DNA of 64,000 nucleotides, from the NCBI GenBank assembly GCA_900320865.1, contig ONTT01000005.1:38365-102364 (forward strand). The letters run 5' to 3'. The DNA comes from an uncultured Bacteroidales bacterium (lineage in GTDB: Bacteria > Bacteroidota > Bacteroidia > Bacteroidales > Paludibacteraceae). Position numbers and translations under genes: made by a program. A model generated the notes under the pieces. The model was not told the DNA's origin, did not search any database, and saw only the letters and a list, made by a program, of their open reading frames with translations. This document shows positions 49,434-56,133 of this stretch, one piece after another. Positions within the stretch are counted from its first letter, which is position 1. Each line of letters begins with the position of its first letter.

Positions 49434-50861
49434 ATGAAAATACAATTCATTGGTGCTACCCGGGAAGTAACCGGTAGTAAGCACCTTATCACAACCGATT
49501 CAGGACATACCATCCTTTTGGACTGCGGTATGTACCAAGGTAAAGGAATGGAGACCGATGCCGCCAATAGAGATCTTGGTTTCGACCCCAAGACACTCGA
49601 CTGCATCGTGCTTTCGCATGCCCATATCGACCACTCCGGACTGATTCCTTATGTGGTGAAGATGGGTTTTAAAGGCGATATCTATTGTACGCCTGCCACC
49701 CGCGACCTGTGTTCGCTTATGCTCACTGACACGGCGTTCATCCAGGAGCAGGATGTGCGGATGTATAATAAGAAGATCGACCGCCAGCATCCGCATAAAG
49801 AGAAAGGAAAGACCTATAAGGTAGAACCACTCTATAACCAGAACGATGTTAACCGGGCGATGAAACTCTTCGTTACCTATAGTTTCGATCGTCGTTTCCG
49901 TCTCTTTGACGATGTACTATTGACGTTTACCAACTCCGGTCACATGCTCGGCGGCGCTATCTGCAGTTTGGAGATATATGAGGAAGGCCGGTGGAAAAGA
50001 GTGGCATATACGGGCGATATCGGTCGCAAGCACTGTCATATCCTGCCTCCTCCACAACTCTTCCCGCAGTGCGACTATCTTATTTGCGAGTCTACTTATG
50101 GCGACCGCTTGCATGAAGAACAATTAGTCACTGAGGAAGAACTGCTGGGTGTAGTAGAAGATACTTGCGTCTATCGTAAAGGCCAGTTATTGATTCCTTC
50201 TTTCTCCGTCGGACGTACGCAAGAGATCGTCTATGTGCTGAACCAACTCTATAACGACGGAAGGTTGCCGCAGATACCGGTCTATGTGGACTCACCGATG
50301 TCCACCAATGCTACTCAGATCTTCCGGATGTATCCCGATGAACTGAGTGACGAAGTGCGTGATACGATGCAGTTTGACTCTGATCCATTTGGTTTTAACA
50401 CCTTACGTTATATCACGGATATCTGCGATTCGAAGGCGCTGAATCATAAGGAGGACCCCTGTATCATCATTTCCGCTTCGGGTATGTTGGAGGCAGGACG
50501 CATCAAGCACCATGTGGCAAATCATATCTCTGATCCGCGGTGTACGATTCTGATTGTTGGTTACTGTGAACCCACTACGTTGGGGGCACGTATTCAGCAA
50601 CCCGGCCTGCAGTGGATATCTATCTTCGGTCTGGACCGGCGTATCAAAGCCCAGATTACAAAGATTGAAGGCTTCTCCGGACATGGTGACTACCAAGAGA
50701 TGATTGATTACCTGACCCGTAGTCTGGCTGTGGACCAGGTGCAACGAACGTTTGTGGTACATGGTGATGAGACAGCCGCCGAGGCTTATAAAGGCCATTT
50801 AGAGGAAGCCGGATTCCGACAGGTGAGTGTACCGCAGAAGGGTGAAATAGTAGAATTATAA
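49434..50861 (+). CDS. Beta-CASP metallo-beta-lactamase RNA-processing-type nuclease
   Basis: 475 residues from the ATG at 49434. The metal-binding motif LSHAHIDHSG, then DTAFIQEQD, and the beta-CASP motifs FSVGRTQEIVYVLN, YVDSPMSTNAT and ISASGMLEAGRIKHH are clear, with the late HGD in FVVHGDETAAEA. Members of this group (YSH1/CPSF73-like) are RNA endo- or exonucleases. Its position between era and DUF2520 does not reveal a target. Confidence 0.9.
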   Translation: MKIQFIGATREVTGSKHLITTDSGHTILLDCGMYQGKGMETDAANRDLGFDPKTLDCIVLSHAHIDHSGLIPYVVKMGFKGDIYCTPATRDLCSLMLTDTAFIQEQDVRMYNKKIDRQHPHKEKGKTYKVEPLYNQNDVNRAMKLFVTYSFDRRFRLFDDVLLTFTNSGHMLGGAICSLEIYEEGRWKRVAYTGDIGRKHCHILPPPQLFPQCDYLICESTYGDRLHEEQLVTEEELLGVVEDTCVYRKGQLLIPSFSVGRTQEIVYVLNQLYNDGRLPQIPVYVDSPMSTNATQIFRMYPDELSDEVRDTMQFDSDPFGFNTLRYITDICDSKALNHKEDPCIIISASGMLEAGRIKHHVANHISDPRCTILIVGYCEPTTLGARIQQPGLQWISIFGLDRRIKAQITKIEGFSGHGDYQEMIDYLTRSLAVDQVQRTFVVHGDETAAEAYKGHLEEAGFRQVSVPQKGEIVEL

Positions 50862-50863
50862 GT

Positions 50864-51598
50864 ATGAAGATTGTTATTTTGGGTGCCGGAAGTGTGGGTA
50901 CGAACCTGCACCATGGTCTGAGTTTAAATGGTATCCGGGCGGAGTTGGTGCATGCACGACCGCTGACCGCAGAGGGCGCACCCGCGAAAGCGGAAGTACC
51001 TGAAGCAGACGTCTATATCTATGCCCTAGCCGACCACGCGCTGCGGGAAGTGGTAGCGAGAGTGGATGCGCCGAAAGCGCTGCACCTGCATACCTCGGGT
51101 TCTATGCCCATTGAGGTGTTCGGACCCGATAAACCCCATGCCGGTGTGCTCTATTTCTTCCAGAGTTTCAGTAGAGAGGTCTTGATAGACGAGTGGAGTG
51201 GTATCCCTTGTTTCATTGAGGGACGGAATATCGATGATATAGCAGCTATCTATTCCTTGGCGCAGTGCCTGACGAGCAGGATATATGAGGCGAACCAGCA
51301 CGACCGCGAACGGCTGCATATAGCCGGTATCTTCGCCAATAACTATTCCAACCTCATGTACCGCATCGCGGAGGATGTTTTAAAAGGCACTCAGATCCCC
51401 TTCCAGGCACTGTTACCGCTTATTGATCAGACGGCAGCGAAGGTACATGTCATGCGACCCAAGGACGCACAGACAGGGCCTGCCCAACGCGGAGACCATG
51501 AAGTGATAAATAAACACTTGGAGATATTAAAGACTACGCCTTATGCAGAATTGTATCAAGCGCTCGCAGCGTTAATCGAGAAAGAGCATAGTCATTAA
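50864..51598 (+). CDS. DUF2520 Rossmann-fold protein
   Basis: 244 residues. The N-terminus KIVILGAGSVGTNLHHGL is a NAD(P)-binding motif; the DUF2520 C-terminal domain contains GIFANNYSNLMYRIAEDVL and TGPAQRGDHEVINKHLEIL. It resembles 6-phosphogluconate/ketopantoate-type dehydrogenases, but the substrate is not known. It begins 2 nt after the nuclease gene. The last 65 nt overlap the convergent mutY gene. Confidence 0.85.
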   Translation: MKIVILGAGSVGTNLHHGLSLNGIRAELVHARPLTAEGAPAKAEVPEADVYIYALADHALREVVARVDAPKALHLHTSGSMPIEVFGPDKPHAGVLYFFQSFSREVLIDEWSGIPCFIEGRNIDDIAAIYSLAQCLTSRIYEANQHDRERLHIAGIFANNYSNLMYRIAEDVLKGTQIPFQALLPLIDQTAAKVHVMRPKDAQTGPAQRGDHEVINKHLEILKTTPYAELYQALAALIEKEHSH

Positions 51599-52568
51599 GT
51601 TCTTCCCATTGAATACAGATAGTGCCGGGTAATGCCGGCATTTTTTGTACCTTGTGCACAATAAACCGCGCATGAATCTTCTGGTGCGACAAGACATGGG
51701 TCAACTCGATCCCTCTTTCTCCTTTCATCCTTTCATCCTCCGGTCCATCGCATTCTGTACACGGGAACTCATAGAGATGATACCAGATATCTTTGGCTTC
51801 ACGTCGTTGAATAAGCGTCTGATCGCCGCATAGATAGATATGGTATGTGAACCATCGATCGCGTACTTTAGGACGTGGCTTGCGAACAGGGAGCAGTTCC
51901 GCTGTATGATGCGCATACCCGAGACAGAACTCTTGCAGCGGACAGGAGGTGCAGTTATCGCCTAATACGGGCGTGCAGTAGAGTGCTCCGAACTCCATGA
52001 TGGCGGAGTTGAAGAGACGCGGGTTTTCGCGGTCCAACAGTTCTTCTATCTTCCGATGAAATAGTTTCTTGCCCGCCGAGGTATCGAAGGCTTCGTCGAT
52101 ATCCAATAGGCGTGCTATCACCCGATATACATTACCGTCCATCGCAGGGTAGGGTTGGTTATAGGCGAAGGAAGCAATCGCCCCGGCGGTGTAGTCCCCT
52201 ACACCCGGTAATGCCCGTATCTCCTCAAAAATTCGTGGAAAAATAGCCTCCCGACTCTCGGCTCTTGCCTCTCGGCTCTCCACAATCAGCTTCGCTGCCT
52301 TATGCAGGTTACGCGCACGACTATAATAACCCAATCCCTGCCATTCCCGCAGCACTTCCGATTCATCGGCTGCAGCCAGAGCCTCTACGGTAGGCCAGCG
52401 ATGAATAAAGCGCATATAGTAATCCAGACCCTGTGCTACACGCGTCTGTTGCAGAATAATCTCGCTTAACCAAATCGCATAGCCATCCTCCGTTTCCCTC
52501 CATGGAAGGACACGATGATTTGATTCATACCAATTGTATAAGTGGTTATAAAATAGCAAGTTGAGCAT
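51534..52568 (-). CDS. mutY: A/G-specific adenine glycosylase MutY
   Basis: 344 residues. It removes adenine mispaired with 8-oxoguanine. Catalytic Glu is in WLSEIILQQTRV, Asp in LPGVGDYTAGAIASFA, and a NUDIX-like C-terminal domain follows. The [4Fe-4S] loop reads C-x7-C-x2-C-x5-C (CTPVLGDNCTSCPLQEFC), one residue longer in the first spacing than the usual six. Residues near 96-108 (ESREARAESREA) are an in-frame heptamer-repeat insertion of about seven residues just before IFPRIFEEIRALPGVGD. The 3' end overlaps DUF2520 by 65 nt on the opposite strand. Confidence 0.92.
   Translation of the reverse strand: MLNLLFYNHLYNWYESNHRVLPWRETEDGYAIWLSEIILQQTRVAQGLDYYMRFIHRWPTVEALAAADESEVLREWQGLGYYSRARNLHKAAKLIVESREARAESREAIFPRIFEEIRALPGVGDYTAGAIASFAYNQPYPAMDGNVYRVIARLLDIDEAFDTSAGKKLFHRKIEELLDRENPRLFNSAIMEFGALYCTPVLGDNCTSCPLQEFCLGYAHHTAELLPVRKPRPKVRDRWFTYHIYLCGDQTLIQRREAKDIWYHLYEFPCTECDGPEDERMKGERGIELTHVLSHQKIHARFIVHKVQKMPALPGTICIQWEELNDYALSRLTLRALDTILHKA
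52246..52283. repeat. In-frame heptamer repeat within mutY
   Basis: On the minus strand GTGGAGA, GCCGAGA, GGCAAGA, GCCGAGA, GTCGGGA, GGC: five 7-bp units with one longer direct repeat of GAGCCGAGAG. Confidence 0.75.
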
Positions 52569-52609
52569 TTTTGTGGCGCTTTTAGAGGCTAAAAAGTTCT
52601 AAACGGGCA

Positions 52610-52640
52610 CAAAATTACGAAAAAAAACACAATTTTGCAA
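52610..52640 (-). promoter_or_regulatory. Promoter of mutY
   Basis: Minus strand: TTG (52638-52640), 20 bp gap, TAATTTTG (52610-52617), 41 bp before the start. Divergent from the HU promoter. Confidence 0.75.
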
Positions 52641-52658
52641 TTTTTTTTATGAAAAATT

Positions 52659-52688
52659 TTTGTATTTCATTTATTTATAGTAACTTTG
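52659..52688 (+). promoter_or_regulatory. Promoter of the HU operon
   Basis: TTTG (52659-52662), 18 bp gap, TAACTTTG (52681-52688), 42 bp before the start. Confidence 0.75.
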
Positions 52689-52730
52689 CACGCTTTTTTG
52701 AAATATTGTTAGGCAAACTATCTCGATTAT

Positions 52731-53003
52731 ATGACCAAAGCGGACATTATTAATGAATTGTCGATAGCTACGGGCTTTGACAAGAAAACGATCACCCTTA
52801 TTCTTGAGGGAACGATGGATTGTATAAAGAACCACCTGGCTGAAGATGAGGGTGTTTATTTGCGCGGATTTGGTACTTTTACCTTAAAAAAGCGTGCTGC
52901 TAAGACGGCTCGTAATATCAATAAGAAGTCGACGGTATTTGTTCCGGCACACCGCGTGGTAAATTTCAAGCCGGCGAAGGACTTCTCGGAAAAGGTACGT
53001 TAA
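52731..53003 (+). CDS. HU-family DNA-binding protein
   Basis: 90 residues. The opening MTKADIINELSIATGFDKK, the GVYLRGFGTFTLKKRAAKTA stretch and the DNA-binding arm RNINKKSTVFVPAHRVVNFK fit HU/IHF proteins. It bends DNA as a dimer in the nucleoid. It heads an operon with a 29-aa basic protein and RNase G. Confidence 0.95.
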   Translation: MTKADIINELSIATGFDKKTITLILEGTMDCIKNHLAEDEGVYLRGFGTFTLKKRAAKTARNINKKSTVFVPAHRVVNFKPAKDFSEKVR

Positions 53004-53050
53004 GAAGAAAAAAAATCATTTAATATTATAACAGTTTAATTATCACTATT

Positions 53051-53140
53051 ATGCCAAACGGAAAGAAGCATAAGAGACATAAGATGTCGACGCACAAACG
53101 TAAAAAACGTCTGCGTAAGAATCGTCATAAGCATAAGTAA
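53051..53140 (+). CDS. 29-aa highly basic protein, AURKAIP1/COX24-like
   Basis: MPNGKKHKRHKMSTHKRKK then RLRKNRHKHK; 18 or so of 29 residues are Lys, Arg or His. This is the tiny Bacteroidota protein usually annotated as AURKAIP1/COX24-domain, named after the mitochondrial small-subunit protein mS38. I infer a ribosomal or RNA-bound location. It is too short for standard gene callers but its place between HU and RNase G and its composition make it a real gene. Confidence 0.85.
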   Translation: MPNGKKHKRHKMSTHKRKKRLRKNRHKHK

Positions 53141-53157
53141 TTGACGGTTAGAGCTCA

Positions 53158-53214
53158 GCTTTGTGGCATGAGACTTATTCAAGTGTGGATAAGTTGCCAC
53201 AAGGCTTTTTTTAT
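53158..53214 (+). terminator. Long hairpin with T-run before RNase G
   Basis: GCTTTGTGGCA (53158-53168) pairs with TGCCACAAGGC (53195-53205), an inner stem ACTTAT/ATAAGT extends it, and a run of seven T follows. It can act as terminator of the HU unit or as an attenuator in the rng leader; no other promoter precedes rng. Confidence 0.8.
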
Positions 53215-53239
53215 TTATTGTATTAACCCCTTTTAAAGT

Positions 53240-54763
53240 ATGAAAAGCGAATTAATTGTGGACGTACAGCCGCAGGAGATCGCTATCGCGCTGACGGAGG
53301 ACGACCGCTTACAGGAAGTATCGCGTGAGAAACGCGACCAAGATAACTTCGCTGTGGGTAATATCTACTACGGTAGGGTCAAGAAAGTCATGCCGGCGCT
53401 GAATGCAGTCTTTGTGGATGTAGGTTATGAGAAAGAAGCTTTTCTGCATTATTTGGATTTAGGTTCTCAGTTTCGTACGCTGCAGTCGTATGTGACCAAG
53501 GCCGTTTCGGACCGCCGCAGGATGCCGTCTATGCAGAAGACACCTCGTCAGGCGGAAGTGGGAAAAGAAGGACAAATAGCCGATGTTCTCAAGGTAGGCG
53601 ATACCTTACTGGTGCAGGTTTCGAAAGAACCCATCAACACCAAAGGACCGCGTCTGACCGCCGAGATATCTATCGCGGGACGTAATATCGTGCTCATCCC
53701 CTTCTCCGACGGCGTGATGGTCTCCCAGAAAATCAAACGCGAGGCGGAACGCCAGCGTCTTAAACAACTGATGCTTTCCATCAAGCCCTTCGGCTTCGGG
53801 ATCATCGTTCGTACGGTAGCAGAAGACAAGCGTGCAGCGGAATTGGACAATGAATTGCGCCTATTGGTTGAGCGTTGGGAACAAACCGTGAAGACACTCC
53901 AGCAGCGCGAACCCGTCAGTCTCGTGAGCGAAGAGATGGGTCGTACGCTCGGTATCATACGCGATGTACTCAGTCCCGATTTCACCTCCATTCAGGTCAA
54001 TGACCCCGAGATATATCAGGAGGTGCGCCATTATCTGGAACTCATCGCACCCGAGAGCGCAAAGATTGTAAAGCTGTACAAAGAGTCGCAACCTATTTTT
54101 GACCATTTCGACATCACCCGCCAGATGAAGACGGGACTCGGCAGAACGGTCGGTTTCAAGCATGGTGGCTATCTCATCATCGATAAGACCGAAGCACTGT
54201 TCTCCATAGATGTCAACTCCGGCAGTAAGAAGATCTACGAGGACCAAGAAGAAAATGCCTACCAGTTCAATATGCTCGCAGCCGATGAACTGGTGCATCA
54301 GTTACGCTTGCGCGATATAGGAGGTATCATCATCGTCGATTTCATCGATATGGACTCCAAAGAACATCAACAGCAGTTGTACGAGTATGTGCGGAAGTTG
54401 ATGGATCGCGACAGGGCGAAGCATAATGTGCTACCGCTGAGTAAGTTCGGTTTGATGCAGATCACCCGTCAGCGCGTACGACCGGCCGTAGAGATGCAGG
54501 TAGAAGAGACATGTCCTACTTGCGGAGGAAAAGGTAAGATTCAAGCCTCTATCCTCTTTACCGACCAGATCGAGGAACAGATAGCACATGAGTACGAACA
54601 GCATGGACGGGGTTTGAAATTGTATCTCCACCCTTACGTGTATTCCTATGTATGCCGCGGATGGTTGAATTCCTTGAAGAATCAATGGCGCCGCAAATAC
54701 GGCATTACCGTGATGGAGAGTCAAGCCTTAGGAATGCTTGAGACTAAATTTGCAGAAAAGTAA
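53240..54763 (+). CDS. rng: Ribonuclease G/E family endoribonuclease
   Basis: 507 residues. An S1-type RNA-binding domain is near the start (NIYYGRVKKVMPALNAVFVD, GYEKEAFLHYLDL); the catalytic DNase I-like domain has GGYLIIDKTEALFSIDVNSG and IIIVDFIDMDSKEHQQ, and the zinc-link is CPTCGGKG. RNase G processes 16S rRNA 5' ends and degrades mRNA. It lacks the long C-terminal degradosome arm of RNase E. The preceding hairpin in the leader could be a site of control. Confidence 0.94.
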   Translation: MKSELIVDVQPQEIAIALTEDDRLQEVSREKRDQDNFAVGNIYYGRVKKVMPALNAVFVDVGYEKEAFLHYLDLGSQFRTLQSYVTKAVSDRRRMPSMQKTPRQAEVGKEGQIADVLKVGDTLLVQVSKEPINTKGPRLTAEISIAGRNIVLIPFSDGVMVSQKIKREAERQRLKQLMLSIKPFGFGIIVRTVAEDKRAAELDNELRLLVERWEQTVKTLQQREPVSLVSEEMGRTLGIIRDVLSPDFTSIQVNDPEIYQEVRHYLELIAPESAKIVKLYKESQPIFDHFDITRQMKTGLGRTVGFKHGGYLIIDKTEALFSIDVNSGSKKIYEDQEENAYQFNMLAADELVHQLRLRDIGGIIIVDFIDMDSKEHQQQLYEYVRKLMDRDRAKHNVLPLSKFGLMQITRQRVRPAVEMQVEETCPTCGGKGKIQASILFTDQIEEQIAHEYEQHGRGLKLYLHPYVYSYVCRGWLNSLKNQWRRKYGITVMESQALGMLETKFAEK

Positions 54764-54764
54764 G

Positions 54765-54796
54765 AAAAATAGAGACCTCCGGGCCTCTATTTTTTG
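54765..54796. terminator. Terminator of rng, usable from both sides
   Basis: Stem AAAAATAGAG (54765-54774) / CTCTATTTTT (54785-54794) with a 10-nt loop; A-run left, T-run right. Confidence 0.75.
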
Positions 54797-54800
54797 TTAT

Positions 54801-54856
54801 AAATCATAAATCAAAAATCAAAAATCAAAAATCAAAAATCAAAAATCATAAATCAC
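54801..54856. repeat. AAATCAA heptamer array 1 (eight units)
   Basis: Units AAATCAT, five AAATCAA, AAATCAT, AAATCAC, exactly 7 bp apart. The minus-strand stop codon of the neighbouring gene (plus TCA at 54846-54848) is inside a unit, and the last two residues Asp-Leu of that protein are coded by the array. Confidence 0.85.
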
Positions 54857-55346
54857 TACTTCCTTCCTCTATCTCTACTTCCGCTCCCGGGATATAGCGC
54901 TTCAGCACACGGGCCACACCGGTGGTCCAGCTGTTGATGGAGTCGTTGTCCATCTGCAGGCCGCTGATCATGTGTACCACTTGGTCGATCGGCATGCCGT
55001 AGCGCAGCACGCCTGAGATGAGGCGGGCGTAGTTCCAGAACTCACGGTCGAACTTATAACTCAGTCCCTCTACTGTGGTCTTGAACCCGCGGGTGTTGAC
55101 AAACTGGAAATCATATCGGTGGTGGCCGTCTTCTTTTGTCACCTTGATAATCTTCCCTTTTGTCACGGATTTGGGCAAGGCGATACCCATCTCGTCGTCT
55201 GCCAGACCTGTGAAGATCTCGTACGGACGACCGTCCTTCAGTCCCACGAAGGCAATCCATTTATCTTTCTGGTTCTGGAACCGAACGACGTCGCATTCCA
55301 ATTCTACCGGTCGCTTCAATAGCGTTGTGTTCTCTTGTATTTCCAT
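54846..55346 (-). CDS. Stand-alone class II ribonucleotide reductase C-terminal-like protein
   Basis: 166 residues. EIFTGLADDEMGIALPKSVT, KEDGHHRYDFQFVNTRG and ISGVLRYGMPIDQVVHMISG resemble the C-terminal region of B12-dependent (class II, NrdJ-type) reductases around the TSCPD domain. The catalytic barrel is absent here, and the open frame is intact, so it is a separate small protein, not an obvious fragment. It may regulate or reactivate a reductase encoded elsewhere. The gene is bordered on both sides by AAATCAA heptamer arrays. Confidence 0.6.
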   Translation of the reverse strand: MEIQENTTLLKRPVELECDVVRFQNQKDKWIAFVGLKDGRPYEIFTGLADDEMGIALPKSVTKGKIIKVTKEDGHHRYDFQFVNTRGFKTTVEGLSYKFDREFWNYARLISGVLRYGMPIDQVVHMISGLQMDNDSINSWTTGVARVLKRYIPGAEVEIEEGSSDL

Positions 55347-55388
55347 AAATCAAAAATCACAAATCAAAAATCAAAAATCACAAATCAC
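55347..55388. repeat. AAATCAA heptamer array 2 (six units)
   Basis: Six 7-bp units (AAATCAA or AAATCAC) fill the gap between two minus-strand genes. Again the stop codon (plus TCA at 55378-55380) lies in a unit in the same phase as in array 1, and the encoded end is again Asp-Leu. Confidence 0.85.
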
Positions 55389-56094
55389 CAATGCTCAGCT
55401 TTGCTGAGCAACTCGTCTCTCCTGCTTCGTTCTTCATCTGATATTGCACCCCATCGTCGGTAACGAGGTAATAGATCTGCATCTCTTCGCCCAGCATCGC
55501 TTCTTTGCTGTAGTTGATGTCGAGTCGTACCTTCTTACCGTAATAATCCGGCAGGTATGCGTCCGTCATCGCCTGCAGGTAACGGCAACTGTTGCAATGC
55601 CCGTTGTAGTCGATATCCGAATAGACTATTTTATGCGGCATAGAGCCGGTCGGCTCGGGAATAGTGGTCATCCGTACGCGCGGCATTTCCAGCACTTCGC
55701 CATCGATGGCATTCTCGAAGATCGGATCATCGAAATAGTTCACGATCTCGCGTTTTTGGAGATCCAATATCGCCCAGACGGTCTTACAGATACCGATAAG
55801 CCGGTCACCGGAATAGATGCGGAAATTACGGGTACTGAGCATGTGTGCATTGGATTCTATCCAGGTCTCGAACCGCACGCGCTCACAGTGGGTCGGTAAC
55901 TCGTACATCTCTACCGAAAGGCGGGTCAGGATCCATGTCAGTCCTCTCGGGTGCAGCACGGCAATACCGAAACCGAGTTCATCGGCTACCGTGCCGGCTA
56001 CTTCCAGCAGGTAGTTCTCCAGGTTAAACAGCCGCAGTCTCTTGCGCCCGTCCACTTCCTGGTATTTGATCTCATATTCGTACGAATATTTCAT
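55378..56094 (-). CDS. Acyl-ACP thioesterase
   Basis: 238 residues from the ATG at 56094; an upstream in-frame ATG lies inside a heptamer array. Two hot-dog domains in tandem: YSYEYEIKYQEVDGRKRLRL with LARLSV-like ILTRLSVEMYELP, and KIVYSDIDYNGHCNSCRYLQ with the catalytic-type DxNxH arrangement in DYNGHCNS. It hydrolyses acyl-ACP to end fatty-acid synthesis. It ends at a stop codon within the next heptamer array. Confidence 0.85.
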   Translation of the reverse strand: MKYSYEYEIKYQEVDGRKRLRLFNLENYLLEVAGTVADELGFGIAVLHPRGLTWILTRLSVEMYELPTHCERVRFETWIESNAHMLSTRNFRIYSGDRLIGICKTVWAILDLQKREIVNYFDDPIFENAIDGEVLEMPRVRMTTIPEPTGSMPHKIVYSDIDYNGHCNSCRYLQAMTDAYLPDYYGKKVRLDINYSKEAMLGEEMQIYYLVTDDGVQYQMKNEAGETSCSAKLSIGDL

Positions 56095-56095
56095 T

Positions 56096-56130
56096 AAATC
56101 AAAAATCAAAAATCAAAAATCATAAATCAA
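56096..56130. repeat. AAATCAA heptamer array 3 (five units)
   Basis: Five 7-bp units lie between the S9 peptidase stop and the thioesterase start codon. They replace any purine-rich ribosome-binding site. Confidence 0.85.
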
Positions 56131-56133
56131 AGT

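Noticed and set aside
54846-55346. Pseudogene remnant of a large ribonucleotide reductase
   Set aside because: The frame is intact with its own start, and upstream is a different complete gene, with no reductase remnants.
54801-56130. Heptamer arrays as a CRISPR locus
   Set aside because: Units are 7 bp without spacers and no cas genes are near.
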